A stretch of 64,000 nt of DNA from assembly GCF_008807415.1 (NCBI RefSeq), contig NZ_CP043626.1, forward strand, positions 4,123,501-4,187,500, written 5' to 3'. The position numbers and the translations under genes are program-made. Below the pieces are notes generated by a model. The model was not told where the DNA came from. It ran no database searches and saw nothing but the letters and a program-made list of their open reading frames with translations. Shown piece after piece: positions 45,348 to 54,544 of the stretch; the stretch's first letter is position 1; every line of letters begins with the position of its first letter. The stretch is from Pseudomonas denitrificans (nom. rej.) (GTDB taxonomy: Bacteria; Pseudomonadota; Gammaproteobacteria; Pseudomonadales; Pseudomonadaceae).

Positions 45348-45988
45348 GACTGGCCGAGCGGGCGCAGGCGGTACTGCGGCGGCAACTGGTCGAGGCCGCT
45401 GACGGTGACGTTGAGGTCCTTCCAGATGCCGTCCTTGATGCCGTAGATGCAGCCGTGCACAGAGATCTTCTGGCCGCGGTGCCAGGCGTTCTGGACGATG
45501 CTGGTGTGGCTGACGTTGGCGACCTGCTGGATGACGTTGAGCTCGCAGAGGCGGTCGACGCGCTCTTCTTCCTTCTCGAACTGCGCCAGGTGGTCGCGGT
45601 ATTCGTAGGCGAGGTCGCGGATGGTGCGCAGCCAGCCGTCGATCAGGCCGAGCTGGCTGTGGTGCAGCGCAGCGCGCACGCCACCGCAGCCATAGTGGCC
45701 GGTGACCAGGATGTGCTTGACCTTGAGTACGTCGACGGCGAACTGGATGACCGACAGGCAGTTGAGGTCGGTGTGCAGCACGACGTTGGCGACGTTGCGG
45801 TGGACGAACAGGTCGCCGGGCAGCAGGCCGACGATCTGGTTGGACGGTACGCGTGCATCGGAGCAGCCGATCCACAGGTATTCGGGGGTCTGCTGGCGAG
45901 CCAGTTTGGCGAAGAAGTCGGGGTCTTCCTGCTTGATGGCTTCGGCCCAGCGGGCGTTGTTGTCGAACAGTTCCTGCAGATCGCTCAT
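45344..45988 (-). CDS. can: Beta-class carbonic anhydrase
   Basis: 214 residues. Hydrates CO2 to bicarbonate for biosynthesis. Zinc ligands and partner: Cys42, Asp44 and Arg46 in GCSDARVPSN, His98 and Cys101 in GHYGCGG. The length matches E. coli Can (220). In P. aeruginosa the counterpart (PA4676) also follows the tRNA-Met region. It is followed by the dehydrogenase gene with overlapping stop and start. Confidence 0.95.
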   Translation of the reverse strand: MSDLQELFDNNARWAEAIKQEDPDFFAKLARQQTPEYLWIGCSDARVPSNQIVGLLPGDLFVHRNVANVVLHTDLNCLSVIQFAVDVLKVKHILVTGHYGCGGVRAALHHSQLGLIDGWLRTIRDLAYEYRDHLAQFEKEEERVDRLCELNVIQQVANVSHTSIVQNAWHRGQKISVHGCIYGIKDGIWKDLNVTVSGLDQLPPQYRLRPLGQS

Positions 45989-46052
45989 GTCCGGCTCCTC
46001 ATCATTTGGCTGGCGGCACCTTACGCAGCACAGGCGTGGCTGACAAGCCGCA

Positions 46053-47297
46053 TCAGCGCACAGCGTTCATCCGCCACCAGCGCGACGGGCGAGGCGCCTG
46101 CTGCAGCGCCAGCTGGTGCCAGGCATCGTGCCAGGCCTGGCCTTCGGCGGCGAGGCGCGGCCAATCCAGCGTGCGCCGGTCCAGGGCGCCGAGCAACTCG
46201 GTTTCCAGCCAGCCGTGACCGGCGCGCAGGGCGTCGGCGAAGCCGGGGTCGGCCAGGGCACGCTGGTGCACGGTTTCGAAGCGCCACCAGAGCGAATCCT
46301 CAACGGCGTCGGTCTCGCGGCTGAGCAGACCTTCCCCGGCGCGCTCGTCGAAGCCCAGCGGCTGGAACATCGACAGGCAGGGTGCGGAGGTCGCGGTCGC
46401 GGCCAGGCGCGGAGAGTCGCCGTCGAGCCGGGCGATGAGGCTGGCGGTGGTCTGCGAGGGGCGCCAGAAGCTGCCGGCGTGCAGGCAGATCTGCCGGTTG
46501 TCGTGCAGATTGAAGTGGTGCCCACGATGGCCGTGGCTGCGCAGGGCAACCACCAGCGCCAGCCAGTCGACCTGAGCCGGGCAGTGAGCGAGGAAGTCTT
46601 CGTTGAGTTGGCGGCGCTGGTGGGCACCAGCCACCCAGGGCAGTACGCGGCCATCGAAGGCACGGGCAAAGTGGAAGTCGCCGCGGCCGTTCCAGCAGCC
46701 GAAGCGGCGCGCCTGGATTTCCAGGTTGGGGCTGGCGAGGTCGTACTCGTGGCCGAGGCTCAGGGCGTTGGAGATGGCCCAGCGCTCGACCTTCTTCGCC
46801 GCCCACAGTCGCCCGGCGGTTTCCAGCACCCAGGCTTCGTCGCGGTCGGAGATCAGGTAGCTGTTGTCGTAGCGCATACGCTTGTTGCGATAGCCGGCCG
46901 GGCCGCCCTGGCCGTGGCGCTCCAGTAGTTCAGTGATGACTGACAAAGCCTCGCGGGCGCTGCCGCCGCGCTCCAGGCCCAGACGCAGCAAGTCCATGCC
47001 GAGCAGGGCCTCACCGTCGCGCTGGGTCAATCGGGTGAACACGGCTTCGTTGCCGATGGCCACGCCCTTGTCATTGACGCCCATTTCGGCGCCCCACAGC
47101 CACGCAGGCTGGCTGAGGATGACACCGTGGCGGTTGGCGGTCTGGGGGATCTGCAGGTAGCTGGTGCGCACCGTGGCCGCGCTGTCGCCGCTGACGGCGG
47201 GCAGGCGGATCAGGCGTTGCGCTTCGGCGGGTTCGCGGTCGCTGTTCTTGGCGAACCAGGTGGCCCCGCCGCTACGCAATACCAAGGTGTCGCACAT
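46053..47297 (-). CDS. Peptidase C69 (secernin-like) family protein
   Basis: 414 residues from MCDTLVLRSGGATWFAKNSD. Cys2 becomes the N-terminal nucleophile, and FAKNSDREPAEAQ is the C69 / Ntn-hydrolase pattern. IGNEAVFTRL and GGPAGYRNKRMRYDNSYLI hold other conserved groups. It is likely a dipeptidase or amide hydrolase of the cytoplasm; the substrate is unknown. The start lies 26 bases inside the end of the flavin amine oxidase gene, so the two are coupled and may act on the same amine or amide compound. Confidence 0.8.
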   Translation of the reverse strand: MCDTLVLRSGGATWFAKNSDREPAEAQRLIRLPAVSGDSAATVRTSYLQIPQTANRHGVILSQPAWLWGAEMGVNDKGVAIGNEAVFTRLTQRDGEALLGMDLLRLGLERGGSAREALSVITELLERHGQGGPAGYRNKRMRYDNSYLISDRDEAWVLETAGRLWAAKKVERWAISNALSLGHEYDLASPNLEIQARRFGCWNGRGDFHFARAFDGRVLPWVAGAHQRRQLNEDFLAHCPAQVDWLALVVALRSHGHRGHHFNLHDNRQICLHAGSFWRPSQTTASLIARLDGDSPRLAATATSAPCLSMFQPLGFDERAGEGLLSRETDAVEDSLWWRFETVHQRALADPGFADALRAGHGWLETELLGALDRRTLDWPRLAAEGQAWHDAWHQLALQQAPRPSRWWRMNAVR

Positions 47298-48660
47298 AAT
47301 CTTCCTCCCCGTGATCTTCCCGCGCGCCGAGCACTTCCCGCGCGGCGCGCTCCCCGGCCTCCACGGCCCCGTCGAAATAGCCCATCCAGCGCGTCGCCGT
47401 TTCGGTGCCGGCGAAGTGCAGACGTCCGTAGGGTTCGCGCAGGCGCGCCGCGCCGCTGCTCCACAGGCCCGGTGGGAACAAGGCCGCATAGCAGCCGCGG
47501 GCGAAGGGCTCTTCGGCCCAGGACTTGTCCACGTAATCCACCGGTTGCAATGCCTGCTCGCCGAAGTAGCGGGCGAAGCAGTCCAGCACCTGGCCACGGC
47601 GGTCACCGGCGGGCCGGGCGTTCCATTGCCGCGCCTCGTCGCCTTCGATGAAGCCCAGCAGCACGCCGCGTCCGGAATCGGGGACGCTGTTGTCGAAAGT
47701 CAGGCGCACCGGGCCGGTTTCGCTGGTGGCCTGGCCGGAGAGGCCCTTCTCGCGCCAGAAGGGTTTGTCGTAGAGCGCCATGCACTTGATCACCGCGCCT
47801 TGCGGCAGCCGTTGCAGGAGCTGGTCGCGCCAGCTGGGCAACAGCGGGTCCTGGGTGATGCGCAGCAGTTGCGTTGGCGGGATGGCGAAGATGACATGGC
47901 TGGCCTGGTGCGTGCCGCGGTCAGTCACCAGCTCGACGCGGCTGCCGTCCTGGCGCACGGCGCGCACGGGTTCGCCGGTATGGACGTCGCCGATGCGCTC
48001 GGCCAGGGTCTCACTGATCCGCTGGGAGCCGCCGAGGATGCGGTCCTGCTGGGCGCCGCCTTCGACGCCGAGCACGGTGTCGAGGTTGGTGCCGCCGTGG
48101 ATATAAAAGAGGACATGGAGAAACGAGAGGTCATGGGGACTCGCTGCAAACACGGCGCCGCACATCAGCTCGAAGACCTTGCGCCCGGTGGAGGTCCGCA
48201 CGTTGCGCCGCAGCCACTCGGCGAAGGTGAGGCTGTCCCACTGGGGCGCCTTGGGATGCAGGCTGGGGTCGCCCAGCGGAATTTCCCGCGCCATGCGGTC
48301 CAGGCGGACATGGGCCTGAAGGACATCGAGCAGAACGTGGGGAGGAAACTTCGGGATGGTGCCGCGATACGGCCTGAGTCGGCCGCCGAAAAGCGTGAGG
48401 TTGTCGCCCTGGTTCCATTGCGGAAAGGTCGACAGGCCGAGTTCGACCAGCAGGGAAAGGATACGCTCCTGGGTCGGGCCGACCCACTGCCCGCCCACTT
48501 CGACCACTTCGCCGCTGGCGAAGCGATGGTTGAGGGTGCGCCCACCGACGCGCTTGTTGGCCTCGATCACTTTCACCCGCCGCCCGGCTTGCGCCAGACG
48601 CCAGGCCGCAGTCAGCCCCGAAATACCGGCGCCCACCACGATCACATCACTGCGATTCAT
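47272..48660 (-). CDS. Flavin-containing monoamine oxidase family protein
   Basis: 462 residues. N-terminal FAD loop VIVVGAGISGLTAAWRL, then VKVIEANKRVGGRTLNH (the GGR motif of amine oxidases) and VGGQWVGPTQERI. The C-terminal FAD block LHFAGTETATRWMGYFDGAVEAGERAA is the standard end. Oxidises an amine to imine with H2O2 release; substrate not known. It overlaps the downstream C69 peptidase gene by 26 bases. No signal peptide, so cytoplasmic. Confidence 0.9.
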   Translation of the reverse strand: MNRSDVIVVGAGISGLTAAWRLAQAGRRVKVIEANKRVGGRTLNHRFASGEVVEVGGQWVGPTQERILSLLVELGLSTFPQWNQGDNLTLFGGRLRPYRGTIPKFPPHVLLDVLQAHVRLDRMAREIPLGDPSLHPKAPQWDSLTFAEWLRRNVRTSTGRKVFELMCGAVFAASPHDLSFLHVLFYIHGGTNLDTVLGVEGGAQQDRILGGSQRISETLAERIGDVHTGEPVRAVRQDGSRVELVTDRGTHQASHVIFAIPPTQLLRITQDPLLPSWRDQLLQRLPQGAVIKCMALYDKPFWREKGLSGQATSETGPVRLTFDNSVPDSGRGVLLGFIEGDEARQWNARPAGDRRGQVLDCFARYFGEQALQPVDYVDKSWAEEPFARGCYAALFPPGLWSSGAARLREPYGRLHFAGTETATRWMGYFDGAVEAGERAAREVLGAREDHGEEDYVRHLGIA

Positions 48661-48808
48661 GTTTGCGACCTTATGTTCTTGTTGTTATTGGTCTTAAGGT
48701 TAAGCCAGGAATCGCCCTCGGAAAAACCCGATCGGCAGGAAATTTCTCAATAATTGTGGATGGATCGCGGCGGGGAATTCGTTCAAACGGTCGATGCTGC
48801 GGCGCGGA

Positions 48809-48860
48809 CCTGTAGGAGCGCGCCATGCGCGCGATCGCGGGCATGGCCCGCTCCTACAGG
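48809..48860. repeat. REP palindrome between the amine oxidase and rimI
   Basis: CCTGTAGGAGCGCGCCATGC ... GCATGGCCCGCTCCTACAGG: two head-to-head copies of the unit at 5701-5723 without spacer. Imperfect in the middle (GCGCGC versus GCGGGC). Confidence 0.85.
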
Positions 48861-48888
48861 TTCGTGCCGATCTGGAATCGTAGAGAGA

Positions 48889-49341
48889 TCAATCGACCAG
48901 CGTGCAGGCCATCACCAGCGCGTCTTCACGACCGCCGACTGCCGGGTAGTAATCGCGGCGGCGGCCGATTTCGTTGAAGCCGTAGCGCTCGTAGAGGCGG
49001 TAGGCCGGGCCGTTGGAGGCGCGGACTTCGAGGAAGCATTCCACCCCGCCCTTCTCGTGGGCACGCTTCATCAGGTGCTCCAGCAGCGCCAGTCCAAGGC
49101 CACGCCCCTGGCTTTCCGGCTTCACCGTGATGTTGAGCAGGTGCGCCTCATCGAGGATCAGCTGGATCACGCCGTGGCCGACCTGCTGGCTGCCTTCGAA
49201 CATCACCCAGCATTCGTAGCTCTTCAGGCCGTCGGCGAAGGTACCGCGCGTCCAGGGGTGGCTGAAGGCGGCGTATTCGATCTTGAGTACGGCATCGAGG
49301 TCCGCCTCGGTCATCGGGCGGAAGGAAACAGCGTCGCTCAT
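48889..49341 (-). CDS. rimI: Ribosomal protein S18 alanine N-acetyltransferase RimI
   Basis: 150 residues. GNAT acetyltransferase of the N-terminal Ala of S18. The acetyl-CoA site is in LNITVKPESQGRGLGLALLEHLM, and YERYGFNEIGRRRDYYP is the RimI-type C-terminus with the catalytic Tyr. It follows the HolD-like gene with ATGA overlap, the same pairing as holD-rimI in E. coli. Confidence 0.93.
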   Translation of the reverse strand: MSDAVSFRPMTEADLDAVLKIEYAAFSHPWTRGTFADGLKSYECWVMFEGSQQVGHGVIQLILDEAHLLNITVKPESQGRGLGLALLEHLMKRAHEKGGVECFLEVRASNGPAYRLYERYGFNEIGRRRDYYPAVGGREDALVMACTLVD

Positions 49342-50171
49342 GCAGGGGTCTGACTCATCCAGCGTTGCCGCACCCGGCGCATGGCGCGCCAGAGGTCGGC
49401 TTTCAAAGTGGGTTCTTCGGCCAGGCGTTCCAGGCCCGGCAGCGCCCAGGCTACGCCCAGGCCTTCGACCTGCAGCTCGCGCAGCAGGGACTCTTCATCG
49501 CCTTCGCCGGCGAAACGCACGGCAGGCATGCCGACCAGCCACAGACAGGAGCACGGGGCGCCCTCCTCCAGCCGCGCGGCGACGAAACCCTGGACGAACT
49601 CGCGGGCGGCTTGCGGGCCCTGGTCCATATTGCCGCGGGAGAACAGCGGCCAGCGTACGGGCTCGCCCATCAGTTGCGGGCTGTCCGGCAGGCCGGCGGC
49701 GCGCAGCAGGTCCTTCAGCAGCAGGTAGGCCGGGTCACGGCTGGCCAGCGGCTCGCCGGTGGGCAGTTCGACCAGCAGGATGCATTCACCGGCGCGCAGC
49801 AATTGCAGGGCGAAACGCGGCGGCGGGGCGACTGGCGCGCGGACGGCCGGCTCGGCTTCCGCTTCGGTCGATTCCTCAACCTTGACCGGCGCGGCCGGCT
49901 TGGCCTGGGCGCCGACCTTGGGCAGCAGGCGCGCGGCGATAGAGCCGGGCTCGCCGGCCGTGACCGGCGCGGGCGCGGGTGCAGCAACCGGAGCGGCGGC
50001 CTCGCGTGCAGCCGCGGCGGGCGCAGCAGCCATAGGCTCGGCGACGATGGGCGCGGGGGGTTCCAGCAGCTCCGGGCGCGACGGGGCGGCGAACGGCAGC
50101 ACCACGCGCGGCAGCCAGCTGGCGACCTGCATGGCGCCAAGGTAGGCGCGGCGACGGGCTTCTTCGATCAA
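49338..50171 (-). CDS. holD: Probable DNA polymerase III psi subunit (pseudomonad type)
   Basis: 277 residues. An N-terminal segment (RRRAYLGAMQVASWLPRVVL) and a long Ala/Pro-rich linker (about 35-130) precede a compact domain: FALQLLRAGECILLVELPTG, LLKDLLRAAGLPDS, and WLVGMPAVRFAGEGD. It stands in the place of PA4679, which to my recollection was shown to be the cryptic psi subunit of the pseudomonad replicase, and it is coupled to rimI as holD is in E. coli. Psi joins chi to the clamp loader. Identity is from context and the domain pattern, not from sequence likeness to E. coli HolD. Confidence 0.7.
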   Translation of the reverse strand: MIEEARRRAYLGAMQVASWLPRVVLPFAAPSRPELLEPPAPIVAEPMAAAPAAAAREAAAPVAAPAPAPVTAGEPGSIAARLLPKVGAQAKPAAPVKVEESTEAEAEPAVRAPVAPPPRFALQLLRAGECILLVELPTGEPLASRDPAYLLLKDLLRAAGLPDSPQLMGEPVRWPLFSRGNMDQGPQAAREFVQGFVAARLEEGAPCSCLWLVGMPAVRFAGEGDEESLLRELQVEGLGVAWALPGLERLAEEPTLKADLWRAMRRVRQRWMSQTPA

Positions 50172-50286
50172 GGGGCGTTTACCTGTGGGTGGTGCCTGCA
50201 GGGGCAGGCCGACACGACGAGGCGGGATTGTCGCGTGAAACGCGCCGGGGGGAAAGGCCGGTGGGCGGAGAGCCTGTGCGTTTCGC

Positions 50287-50802
50287 TTACGGGGTGCCGA
50301 AGACGTAGACGTTGCCGGTGAGCTTGACCGCGCCAGTGGCCTGGTAGGTCAGCAGGTTGGTCTGCTGCAGGCCGCTGCCGGATACCTTGCCCTGGTTGGA
50401 GCCGCCCAGGGTGAATTGCAGGTTGCTGGCGCTGGCGTTGGTCAGGCCAACCTTCATGGCCTGGCGGTTGAACAGCGCGCCGTCACCATTGAAGCCGTTG
50501 TTGATGGTCACCATGTCGATGGACATGCCGTCGAAGCTGAAGGTGCCCTTGATGTTGTCCAGCACGATGTAGCCGGTGCTGTTGAGCGGCTGGATCGCCA
50601 GTCGCGCACCGCAGCCGCCGGTGCAGCGGGTATCGGCGGTGTTGGCGGCAAGGTTGAAATTGACGCTCAGGCTGACACCGTCCTGGCCACTGACGTCGGC
50701 CATTTCGCTGTCATCCAGGCCGCGCATCTCGCCGTGGGCGGTGGCGGCAGCGAGCAGCAACAGGGGGACCAGGAGTCGGCTCGAAGGGCGTGCGGTTTTC
50801 AC
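50287..50802 (-). CDS. Secreted LDD..E..VSG protein, third of three tandem paralogs
   Basis: 171 residues from GTG 50802; chosen because AGGAG lies at the right distance (the ATG at 50817 has none). Signal peptide (PSSRLLVPLLLLAAATAHG), then MRGLDDSEMADVSGQDGVSL, the motif shared with the two genes upstream. The rest is beta-rich with Asn, Gly and Ser and a Cys pair (TRCTGGCGARL), like an exported fibrous or filament protein. The family (DUF6160, FilA-like in Acinetobacter) has no settled function. Confidence 0.75.
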   Translation of the reverse strand: MKTARPSSRLLVPLLLLAAATAHGEMRGLDDSEMADVSGQDGVSLSVNFNLAANTADTRCTGGCGARLAIQPLNSTGYIVLDNIKGTFSFDGMSIDMVTINNGFNGDGALFNRQAMKVGLTNASASNLQFTLGGSNQGKVSGSGLQQTNLLTYQATGAVKLTGNVYVFGTP

Positions 50803-50820
50803 GGCGAGTCTCCTCATGCG

Positions 50821-52401
50821 CTAGCGCGGCAGGTTCACGGTACGGACGTTCAGGTAGTCGATGCGCAGGCCGCGAATGGCCTGGGAACCGACGTCGGTGC
50901 CGCTGATGTTCAGGTTGCCGATGCTGATATTGCTCTTCTGCACGTTCTGGTAGAAGGCCTCGTGGTTGGCCCAGGTGACGCCCGGCGCGCTGAGCATCAG
51001 GTCGCCGTTGCTGGCCACCGAGAGCGTCGCCGGCTGGTAGTTGGCGTCGCCCAGGTTGAGGTCGAAGTAGACGTTCTTGGCCACCACCTTGTTGGTGTCG
51101 GCACAATTCTCGCAGCCGGCGATGATCAGCTTGTCGGCGTACATCTGCAGGCTCATGGAGGCCTTCAGGCCAGCGGCGTCGCCCCACAGGTTGAGGTAGG
51201 AGCCGTTGAGGGTGAAGTTTTCCAGGGCGATGGAGAAGAAGTCGGTACGGGTGGTGGTGGCGCCCGCGCTGCCGTTGCTGTTGTAGGCGGTGCTGGGCAG
51301 GGTGAACTTGGTGGCGATACCGATATCCAGCCCCTGGATGCGAGTGCCGGACGAGTTCTGCATGGCGCCAGCGACCAGTTGTACCGTGGAGACGTTCTTC
51401 TCGGTGCGACTGATGGTGCCGCTGACGCAGGTGGTGGCGCTGCCACCTTGCGCGCCGCAGAGCTGGACGAACTTGTCGTAGTCGCTGGCGCGCTGGCTCA
51501 GGGTGACGCCGTTGCGGCTGACCGACCAGGAGGCGCTGAGGTCCTGCTGCGCCTTGGTGAGGTCGGAGGTGCTGCTGGCGTACTTGTCCACCGAGTCGTT
51601 GTAGGCCTTCACCCCCGAGTTGCTGCTGCAACCGACGATGCCGCCGCAACTGTACTTCTCGCCGAAGTCCGGCTTGTTGGTACAGGCGATGCCCAGGACG
51701 GTATCGCAGACCCTGGCCGGAGCTACGTTGAAGGTGCTCTGCATGGTGCTGTAGTTGTTCTTCTGCACCACCTGCGCGGCATCCACCGTCGCCTTGCGCT
51801 GGTTGACCACCACCATGTCGGCGTCGATGCCGCTCTTGAGCGTCACCATGTTGTTCGAATAGGTGGTCAGCAGCGTGTTGCGCTGGGTCTTCAGGGCGTC
51901 CAGCTCGGCGTTGATCTTGTTGGTCGCCTGGGCCGGGTTGGTGCAACCGGCGTCGCCATACAGGCAGCCCTGGTAATAGGACCAGAGGCCGAACTTGTGG
52001 GTGTCGTTGATCGGGTCGGTCCAGGTCGGCGTCATCAGTTGCAGCGCTTCCTGGTTGGCCGGGATGTTCAGCCCCGCCTTGTACTTCACCGGGCCGAGGG
52101 TGAAGGGGTGCATGGGCGTGCCGAGGTAGGCCTTGGTGTCGAGGGTGCCGCGCTGGCTGCCGGCGCCTTTTATATAGGCGCCGGTGATATCCACCTGCAC
52201 ATCCTGGTTGGCGCTGTTCTTCACCCCGGTGATCTTCGAGGTGGCCGTAGCCTGGTCGTAGCTGAAGCCATCGATGAAGAAGCCCAGGCCGGCGCCGCTG
52301 ACCTCTTCCAGTTGATCATCATCCAGGGCCTTCATGCCCAGCGCCGGCAGGCTGACCAGGCAACCGGCGAGACAGGCAGCTACCGCTGCGCGCCAGCTCA
52401 T
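50821..52401 (-). CDS. Secreted LDD..E..VSG protein, second of three tandem paralogs
   Basis: 526 residues with signal peptide (AAVAACLAGCLVSLPALG) and MKALDDDQLEEVSGAGLGFF. The long body is rich in Asn, Ser, Thr and Gly. It has paired Cys in loops (YGDAGCTN, ARVCDTVLGIACTN, CGGIVGCSS) and a central coiled region (TVDAAQVVQKNNYSTMQ). The end is 'NISGTDVGSQAIRGLRIDYL'. It lies 1 base after the first paralog's stop. Probably forms part of an extracellular or surface structure; not proven. Confidence 0.75.
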   Translation of the reverse strand: MSWRAAVAACLAGCLVSLPALGMKALDDDQLEEVSGAGLGFFIDGFSYDQATATSKITGVKNSANQDVQVDITGAYIKGAGSQRGTLDTKAYLGTPMHPFTLGPVKYKAGLNIPANQEALQLMTPTWTDPINDTHKFGLWSYYQGCLYGDAGCTNPAQATNKINAELDALKTQRNTLLTTYSNNMVTLKSGIDADMVVVNQRKATVDAAQVVQKNNYSTMQSTFNVAPARVCDTVLGIACTNKPDFGEKYSCGGIVGCSSNSGVKAYNDSVDKYASSTSDLTKAQQDLSASWSVSRNGVTLSQRASDYDKFVQLCGAQGGSATTCVSGTISRTEKNVSTVQLVAGAMQNSSGTRIQGLDIGIATKFTLPSTAYNSNGSAGATTTRTDFFSIALENFTLNGSYLNLWGDAAGLKASMSLQMYADKLIIAGCENCADTNKVVAKNVYFDLNLGDANYQPATLSVASNGDLMLSAPGVTWANHEAFYQNVQKSNISIGNLNISGTDVGSQAIRGLRIDYLNVRTVNLPR

Positions 52402-52402
52402 G

Positions 52403-53485
52403 TCAGCAGCCCGCCGCCTGCGACCCCATGCAGGTGGACTGCCGGGGCAGGCCGCGCAGGGCGTCGTAGAGGTTGATCAGGATCGGGTATACGGCGTCCG
52501 CACCGCTGCCCACCTTCGGGAAGTTGGCGAAGGCACCGGACTGGGTGTTGACGAAGTTGCCGGCGTTGGCGAGGTCCTGCCAGGGCACGTTCTGGTTCTG
52601 CAGGGAGAAGAAGATGCCCTGGGCGCCGGTGTTGATGTCGGTGGAGCCCGGCTTGCCGATGTAGATGGTCTTGTAGTTGGTCAGATCGAAGCAGGTCGTC
52701 AGGCCCAGCGCCTGGCAGTTGCTGGTGGTGGACAGGGTCGGGATCAGCGAGGCGATCAGGCCGCCGGCGTCGGAATGCAGCGAGTCGCCCTTGGCGATAC
52801 CGATCTGCTCGGCGCGGTTGATCGGCTGGCCGTTGATCGTGGCCTCGCCGGTGCCGCCCTTGAGCAGCACCACGTCGGCGTACACCGGGGTATCGCCGGC
52901 CACGGCCAGCGCCAGGCAGTTGATGATGTTCGGGCAACCGTTGCGGGTGTAGTAGTCGTAAGCGATGGAAGCTGGGCCGTAGATCTGACCCTGCAGGTTG
53001 CCGGTGATCGACAGGATGTCGCCGGAGAGATCGCCCTGCGCCTTGCCGAAGCCGACGCGCGCACCAACCAGTTGGCGCACGCCATTGTTGGTCTGGAAGG
53101 CGAACTCGACGTAGGGGTCGCGGATCTGGAACGGCACCACCTTGGCATCCGGGGAGTTGGCGTTGTCCACCCGGCCCAGGGCGAAGTTGTTGATCAGGAT
53201 GTCCGCCGGCTGGCCGGAGACGGTGGTCGAGCCGGTGCGGCTGTAGTTGCCCAGGCTCAACTGGTCGATGTTGGTCAGCAGGCTGACGTCAGCGCCGAAG
53301 TTGAGCCGGGTGTACTGGTAGTTCTGGTAGGTGGAAGCGTCGACGGTGAGCATCGCGCCCTGGCCGGAGATGGCGGACAGCTCTTCATCGTCCATCGACT
53401 GCATGCGCGCCTGGGCGGAAAAGGCCAGCAGGCCGCCGCAGAGCAAGGCTAGGGCACGCATGAGCGGACCGGAGGACTGACGCAT
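52403..53485 (-). CDS. Secreted LDD..E..VSG protein, first of three tandem paralogs
   Basis: 360 residues with signal peptide (MRALALLCGGLLAFSAQA) and MQSMDDEELSAISGQGAMLT. Beta-rich, with Cys near NGCPNIINC and the C-terminal CMGSQAAGC. First gene of the three-gene operon; GGAAAGGAGAGT just before ATG 53485 is a very strong ribosome site, so this protein may be the most abundant. In P. aeruginosa the same place holds hypothetical genes (PA4680-PA4682 region). Confidence 0.75.
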   Translation of the reverse strand: MRQSSGPLMRALALLCGGLLAFSAQARMQSMDDEELSAISGQGAMLTVDASTYQNYQYTRLNFGADVSLLTNIDQLSLGNYSRTGSTTVSGQPADILINNFALGRVDNANSPDAKVVPFQIRDPYVEFAFQTNNGVRQLVGARVGFGKAQGDLSGDILSITGNLQGQIYGPASIAYDYYTRNGCPNIINCLALAVAGDTPVYADVVLLKGGTGEATINGQPINRAEQIGIAKGDSLHSDAGGLIASLIPTLSTTSNCQALGLTTCFDLTNYKTIYIGKPGSTDINTGAQGIFFSLQNQNVPWQDLANAGNFVNTQSGAFANFPKVGSGADAVYPILINLYDALRGLPRQSTCMGSQAAGC

Positions 53486-53721
53486 GGCACTCTCCTTTCC
53501 TGGCTCCCTGTTCGCGGGCGCCTGTTGTTATTCGTCGGGCGTATCGGGTCAGCGAACAGGTCGAGACTCGGCGCCGTGATGCCACTATAGGAATTCACCC
53601 GCCACGGCGGGCCGACCCATAGTCGAGTAAATCGCTCCGAACGATAGACGAGGAAAGGAAAGTCCGGGCCGGGTTGTTACCCATCGTCACACCGGGGTGA
53701 CAGCTTCGGGCAATCGGCGGC

Positions 53722-54327
53722 TCACTGGTGGCGGAACAGGCCGATCAGGTGCTCGGCGATCGCGCCCTTGATGGCGTCGAGGTTCAGCCGCGAATGGGCC
53801 TGCAGCTTGGCCGTATTCAAGCGGTGCAGGTGCAGCGAGGGCATGCGCGCCTCGTACTCGCGCAGGTCGCCCTTCACCAGTACCGGCAGGAAGATGTCCC
53901 CACGCATGCGGTAACGGTTGATCAGCAGCTTCAGGCCGTCCTGGAAGGGCAGCTCGCGCGAGGCCACCAGCCGGTGCTCGCCGGGAATCTTCAGGTACAG
54001 GCCGCTGTAGCCCATGGTCTCGCCGGGCAGGATGTGGATGCCGGTGGGCTCCACCGCATCACCGGGGATGTCGTGGAAGGTGTCGAACCAGGCCTGTTCG
54101 TCCGGGAGAATGGTGATGCCGCCTTCCTGGCTCTCCGGGATCACGAAGCTGTAATTGCTGTAGAGCTTCTCGACGTACGACGAGTAGATGCACAAGCGAT
54201 TCTCGAAGCGCTGCAGGAAGGCGATGGCTTCGTTGCGATCGGTGATCGCATCCAGGTCCCAGTCGAGATCGTTCTGGCGTTCCAGTTCGGCCCAACGGGC
54301 TTTGGCGAGTGCGGCGTCGTAAGTCAT
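53722..54327 (-). CDS. Conserved protein of unknown function (201 aa)
   Basis: 201 residues from MTYDAALAKARWAELE. Soluble, mixed alpha/beta, no signal or membrane segment. Stretches such as FENRLCIYSSYVEKLYSNYS, VEPTGIHILPGETMGYSGLY and LPVLVKGDLREYEARMP do not match a family I know. Homologs occupy the same place before mksF in P. aeruginosa (PA4683). It is divergent from mksFEB, with a shared control region of 217 bases. Confidence 0.7.
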   Translation of the reverse strand: MTYDAALAKARWAELERQNDLDWDLDAITDRNEAIAFLQRFENRLCIYSSYVEKLYSNYSFVIPESQEGGITILPDEQAWFDTFHDIPGDAVEPTGIHILPGETMGYSGLYLKIPGEHRLVASRELPFQDGLKLLINRYRMRGDIFLPVLVKGDLREYEARMPSLHLHRLNTAKLQAHSRLNLDAIKGAIAEHLIGLFRHQ

Positions 54328-54544
54328 CTGCGTAAATCAGACTCTGATATCTAGGTCTCTGGTAAGGACTTTGGCAAAAAACTTGCCAGAAAATTCAGCC
54401 ATTTAGGCCCCATTTTCCGTGAGATACGTCACACGGGCGCTGATGGTGCAGTCGCAAACTGACGCGTTTCGTCACCCTGTCGGCCAGGGGTAGGCCTTTG
54501 CAGTACAATCGCTCCCTTTGTTCATTCCGGGCCCAACCAAGCCG

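Noticed and set aside
45347..45875. N-terminal extension of the dehydrogenase to 45875
   Set aside because: The added 176 residues are Arg/Pro-rich and lie antisense-free but out of frame inside the carbonic anhydrase gene; the family N-terminus (VIPGDGIG) begins right after the TTG at 45347.
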